From positions 3,607,174 through 3,671,173 of the forward strand of contig CP151667.1 in assembly GCA_038400315.1 (NCBI GenBank): a DNA stretch of 64,000 bases, given 5' to 3'. Shown here one piece after another: positions 61,009 through 64,000 of the stretch. The notes below the pieces were generated by a model that ran no database searches, was not told the DNA's origin, and saw nothing but the letters and a program-made list of their open reading frames with translations. Position numbers and translations under genes: made by a program. The first letter of the stretch is position 1, and each line of letters begins with the position of its first letter. Source of the stretch: Isosphaeraceae bacterium EP7 (GTDB taxonomy: Bacteria; Planctomycetota; Planctomycetia; Isosphaerales; Isosphaeraceae).

Positions 61009-61770
61009 ATGTCGGTCCTCAGTCGGGTGCGACTCCGATTCGCCAAGCAAGGCGACCTCCGCCTGGTCAGCCATCATGACCTGATGCGCTGCCTGGAGCG
61101 CCTGGTGCGCCGCGCCGGCTTGCCGGTGGCCCAGTCGAAGGGATTCAACCCCCGGCCGAAGATCGCCTTCGCCCTGGCCCTGGCCCTGGGCATCGAGGGC
61201 CGCCGCGAAGTGGTCGACATCGACCTGGAAGAGCCCCTGGGGGCAGACCGGGTGCGCGAGCTGCTCGCCTCGGAGAGCCCCGACGGACTCGAATGGTTCG
61301 AGGCCCAGGACGTGCCTATCGGCAAGGCCGTCCAGATCTCCTCAGTTCGCTATGAGCTGCAAGTCCCCGCCGATCGCCGCGAGGTCGCCGCGCGGTCGGT
61401 CGAAGTTCTGCTGGCCAGCGACCGCTGGCCGTTCGTGCGCCGCAGGCCCGATCGCGACATCGAGGCCGACCTCCGACCGTTCGTCCTCGGGGCCGAGCTC
61501 GACCCCGAGGGGACCCTCCAGATCCACCTGAAGATGACCCCCAGCGGCTCCGCTCGGCCCGAGGAGGTGCTTGACGCCCTCGGCCTGCGCGACCTGCTAG
61601 GGTCCGGCGGCGTGCTGGTCCGCACCGACATGGACCTCGCGCCACCCACCGAGTCCGGGCCGACTCCGCCCGCCCCCCCGAAGCCGGCGCCGCCAAGCGC
61701 CGCCGGCGAGCCCCCCCCGACGCTCATCGTCGCCGGGGGCCGGGCCGTGGACGCGGAGAACCGCCCTTAA
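61009..61770 (+). CDS. DUF2344 (TIGR03936) protein, stand-alone
   Basis: A 253-aa protein of the DUF2344 family. The start VRLRFAKQGDLRLVSHHDLM and the block SKGFNPRPKIAFALALALGI are diagnostic. The family is usually encoded with, or fused to, a B12-binding radical SAM protein and sits before an RNase E/G gene; here the radical SAM part is absent upstream, where ptsI lies, but RNase E/G does follow 42 nt downstream. The C-terminus is a proline-rich tail of about 50 residues. It is probably involved in RNA modification or processing; exact role unknown. Confidence 0.9.
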   Translation: MSVLSRVRLRFAKQGDLRLVSHHDLMRCLERLVRRAGLPVAQSKGFNPRPKIAFALALALGIEGRREVVDIDLEEPLGADRVRELLASESPDGLEWFEAQDVPIGKAVQISSVRYELQVPADRREVAARSVEVLLASDRWPFVRRRPDRDIEADLRPFVLGAELDPEGTLQIHLKMTPSGSARPEEVLDALGLRDLLGSGGVLVRTDMDLAPPTESGPTPPAPPKPAPPSAAGEPPPTLIVAGGRAVDAENRP

Positions 61771-61812
61771 CCGCCACGAGATCAACCCGATCGTGCCAGA
61801 AAGATCGATCGC

Positions 61813-64000
61813 ATGAAGAAAGAAATGCTCATCAACGTCCTCCAGCCGGAGGAATGCCGGATCGCCATCGTCGAGGACGGTGTGCTCGAAGAGCTCTACG
61901 TCGAGCGGACCAGCCTCGAGAGCTTCACGGGCAACATCTATAAAGGCAAGATCGTCAACCTCGAGCCGGCCATCCAGGCGGCGTTCGTCGATTTCTCCGT
62001 GGGCCGCAACGGCTTCCTCCACGTCTCCGACGTCGAGCCCCAGTATTATCGCCGGCTCGACGACGACGCCCCCGCCCCGCCGCCGTCCCGCGAGCCCAGG
62101 CGCGACCGCGAGGCCGAAGATCGACTCGCCGGCCGGGTCGAGGAACGCCCCCCCTACGGCACTCCTCTGCCCGAAGAGCGGCCCCGCGAAGAACGCCCGC
62201 GCGGCGAGCGACCCCGGGGCGACCGGCCCCGCGGCCGCGATCGCGACCGGCCCGACCGCTCCGACCGCCGCCGGCCCGACCGCTCCGAGGTCCGCCGATT
62301 TGGCGAGGGGCTCGTCGACGACGAATGGACGCCGACGGCCCGGCCGCTCCAGCCCCCGCCCCCGCCGCAGGCCCCGGCCGCCCCGCCCGTGGCCGCCACG
62401 ACTGCCCCGGTCGTTGAGCCCGAACGCGTCGAGCCGCCGGCATTCGAAGAGCCGGAGCCGATCCCGTCGTGGTCTCGCGGCACCCCCCGCAGCCGGCCCC
62501 AGGCCCGCGAGCCTCGGCCAACTCCGCCGCCGGTGCCCACGCCCGACCGCGAGCCCGAGCCGCAGGCGCCCGCACGCGCCCGTGCCCCTCGCCCGCCCGA
62601 GCCGTCCGAGGCCGACCTGCCGCCGAGCCGGACCTTCAGGCGCGAGCCCGAGCCGTCCGAGGCCGACCTGCCGCCGAGCCGGACCAACCGCAACAGGCCC
62701 GAGGCGCCCGCCACCCCTCCTCCCTCGTCCCGGACGATCGACCCCGAGATCGAGGAGATGCTCCGCCCCCGGCCGGTGCGCGAGGCGTCCCACACGCCCG
62801 AGGATCGCGACCAGCCCGAGGCTCCCGCTTCGTCTCGCGAGCCCCGACGCGGCCGTGGCCGTGGCCGTGGCCGTTCGGCGCCCCTGCCCGAGCATGAAGA
62901 GGAAGTCCGCCCGCTGCCCGAGTTCTCGACCGAGCCGGCCTTCGAAGAAGCGGAGCTTCCCGCCGAGCCGCGTGAACCGCGCGAGCCTCGTCGCAGGGGA
63001 GGCCGCGACGCCATCCGCTCCCGTGGCGGCGAGCGCGAGGCATTGCCCGAGCGGGCCAGGCCTGCCGGCCTGCCCCCTGCCGCCGAACGGATCGAAGAGA
63101 TCCACACGCCGGCCGCCCCCGCCCGTGTCCGCCCCCCTGAGCCCGAACGGCCCCGCGAACGCGGTGGCCGCGATCGTGACCGCGATCGTGATCGCGAGGC
63201 GGCCCGCAAGCTGAGCGACCGCGCCGGCGAGCCCGGCTACGTCCCGCGCAGCATGCGATCGGCCCGCCCGCCCGAGCCCGCCTTCGAGCCGGCCCCCCCG
63301 CCGTTTGGCGGCTGGGCCGAGCAGGATGTCGAGCTGCCCGAAGGTCCCCTGGCCGAGGGGGACGAGGACCGCGAAGGGACCGATGAGGCCGGGGGCGATC
63401 GCGGCGAGGCCGGACGCCGCCGCCGTCGCCGCCGCGGACGTCGCCGCGAGCGGCCCCGCGACGAGCGCGAGACGCCCGCCGTCTCGAGGGGCGACGACGA
63501 GGACGCCGACCTCGACCTGGACCTGGAAGGGGACGACGACCTGAGTGAAGACCGCCCGCCGGTCATCACCCGCGGCGTCGCGCCCTCGCCCGACGACTTC
63601 GAGTTCGACGACGACCTGCCGATCGATGACGAGGATGACGACCTGCTGCTCGACGACGAGGTCGACGTCGCCGCCGTGGCGTCGCCCGACGACGAGATCG
63701 ACCCCGAGCTCGAGGAGGAGATCCGCCGCGAGATCGAGGAGATCGCCGAGCTGGAGCTGGAGATGGGCCTTCGCGGCACCGTCGAGGCCCGCCCGCGCGG
63801 CGGCGACCGAGGCGCCCCCGGCCCCGGCGGCCGCCCCGCACGCGGCCGTTCCAGCGACAAGCCGCCGCTCCAGGACATCTTCCGCAGGGGCGACGAGGTG
63901 CTCGTGCAGGTCATCAAGGAGAGCATCGGCACCAAGGGGCCGACCCTCTCGACCTACATCAGCATCCCCGGCCGCTACCTGGTGCTGATGCCAGGGCTGA
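61813..64000 (+). CDS. RNase E/G family ribonuclease, 5' part, with a giant insert in the S1 domain (partial)
   Basis: The gene runs past the end of the window; 729 codons are visible. Residues 1-81 (MLINVLQPEECRIAIVEDGV, FTGNIYKGKIVNLEPAIQAA, GRNGFLHVSDVEPQYYRR) are the N-terminus and first half of the S1 RNA-binding domain of RNase E/G. The S1 domain resumes only at residue 686 (LQDIFRRGDEVLVQV, then GPTLSTYISIPGRYLVLMPG). Between lie about 604 residues of low complexity: first Arg/Pro/Glu-rich, then Arg-rich (GRRRRRRRGRRRER) and at last highly acidic. The insert falls where E. coli RNase E has a loop of only a dozen or so residues. The start at 61813 follows the family. Confidence 0.9.
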   Translation, partial: MKKEMLINVLQPEECRIAIVEDGVLEELYVERTSLESFTGNIYKGKIVNLEPAIQAAFVDFSVGRNGFLHVSDVEPQYYRRLDDDAPAPPPSREPRRDREAEDRLAGRVEERPPYGTPLPEERPREERPRGERPRGDRPRGRDRDRPDRSDRRRPDRSEVRRFGEGLVDDEWTPTARPLQPPPPPQAPAAPPVAATTAPVVEPERVEPPAFEEPEPIPSWSRGTPRSRPQAREPRPTPPPVPTPDREPEPQAPARARAPRPPEPSEADLPPSRTFRREPEPSEADLPPSRTNRNRPEAPATPPPSSRTIDPEIEEMLRPRPVREASHTPEDRDQPEAPASSREPRRGRGRGRGRSAPLPEHEEEVRPLPEFSTEPAFEEAELPAEPREPREPRRRGGRDAIRSRGGEREALPERARPAGLPPAAERIEEIHTPAAPARVRPPEPERPRERGGRDRDRDRDREAARKLSDRAGEPGYVPRSMRSARPPEPAFEPAPPPFGGWAEQDVELPEGPLAEGDEDREGTDEAGGDRGEAGRRRRRRRGRRRERPRDERETPAVSRGDDEDADLDLDLEGDDDLSEDRPPVITRGVAPSPDDFEFDDDLPIDDEDDDLLLDDEVDVAAVASPDDEIDPELEEEIRREIEEIAELELEMGLRGTVEARPRGGDRGAPGPGGRPARGRSSDKPPLQDIFRRGDEVLVQVIKESIGTKGPTLSTYISIPGRYLVLMPGL
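62595..62685 (+). repeat. 40-bp direct repeat inside the RNase E/G insert
   Basis: Two identical 40-bp copies at 62595-62634 and 62646-62685, 51 bp apart (17 codons), encode PEPSEADLPPSRT twice. It shows that the insert grew at least partly by in-frame duplication. Confidence 0.9.

Overview
The window is a high-GC bacterial chromosome segment that points to a Planctomycete, most likely of the Isosphaeraceae type. The evidence is a DUF1592-type cytochrome next to a DUF1552 protein, a DUF1559-domain protein, an N-terminal LEPR-x-L surface-protein motif, FG-GAP/VCBS proteins, a GlmU-like 'alternative' acyltransferase, and several small secreted proteins of a planctomycete style. No rRNA, tRNA, CRISPR array or intact transposon was seen. 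The taxonomic call is inference from gene content.

Layout. 1-16.5 kb: the end of a TPR protein, a PSP1-domain protein with a Cys-rich tail, a Zn/Cd-type P-type ATPase, a CAP/FG-GAP surface protein, an elbB-esterase pair, Dps, a hydroxyacid dehydrogenase-glycosyltransferase pair, and an operon of an ECF-like sigma factor, a membrane protein, a secreted protein and a DUF1559 protein. 16.5-25 kb: a DMT transporter, a double-FHA protein, a GlmU-like protein, a phosphoesterase, rplU and the B12-dependent ribonucleotide reductase nrdJ. 25.6-33.4 kb: a periplasmic oxidation block (DUF1592 cytochrome, DUF1552 protein, a glucose-dehydrogenase-like protein fused to three c-heme sites) and cutC. 33.4-42.4 kb: a run of minus-strand genes (TolC-type protein, FG-GAP protein, unknown proteins, a beta-grasp-like membrane protein, a HAD phosphatase, a solute-binding lipoprotein).

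42.4-49 kb: a 1-kb gene-poor gap, serS, mgtE, a creatininase-family hydrolase, then a lower-GC patch with a ribbon-helix-helix antitoxin, an unknown gene, a decayed PIN-toxin fragment and an intact Phd/ParE-type toxin-antitoxin pair. 49-57 kb: membrane proteins, a DUF1111 di-heme protein, a BlaI repressor divergent from an M48 peptidase, and a lactate permease. 57.3-64 kb: hpf, ptsN, HPr and ptsI in order (a PTS-Ntr-like regulatory block with no sugar permease), a stand-alone DUF2344 protein, and the start of an RNase E/G gene that runs off the window.

Two observations stand out. The S1 RNA-binding domain of the RNase E/G protein is interrupted by an insert of about 600 low-complexity residues. 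The BlaI/M48 divergent promoter region carries two perfect cop-box-like operators (G-ACA-NN-TGT-C) 32 nt apart, placed exactly over both candidate promoters.
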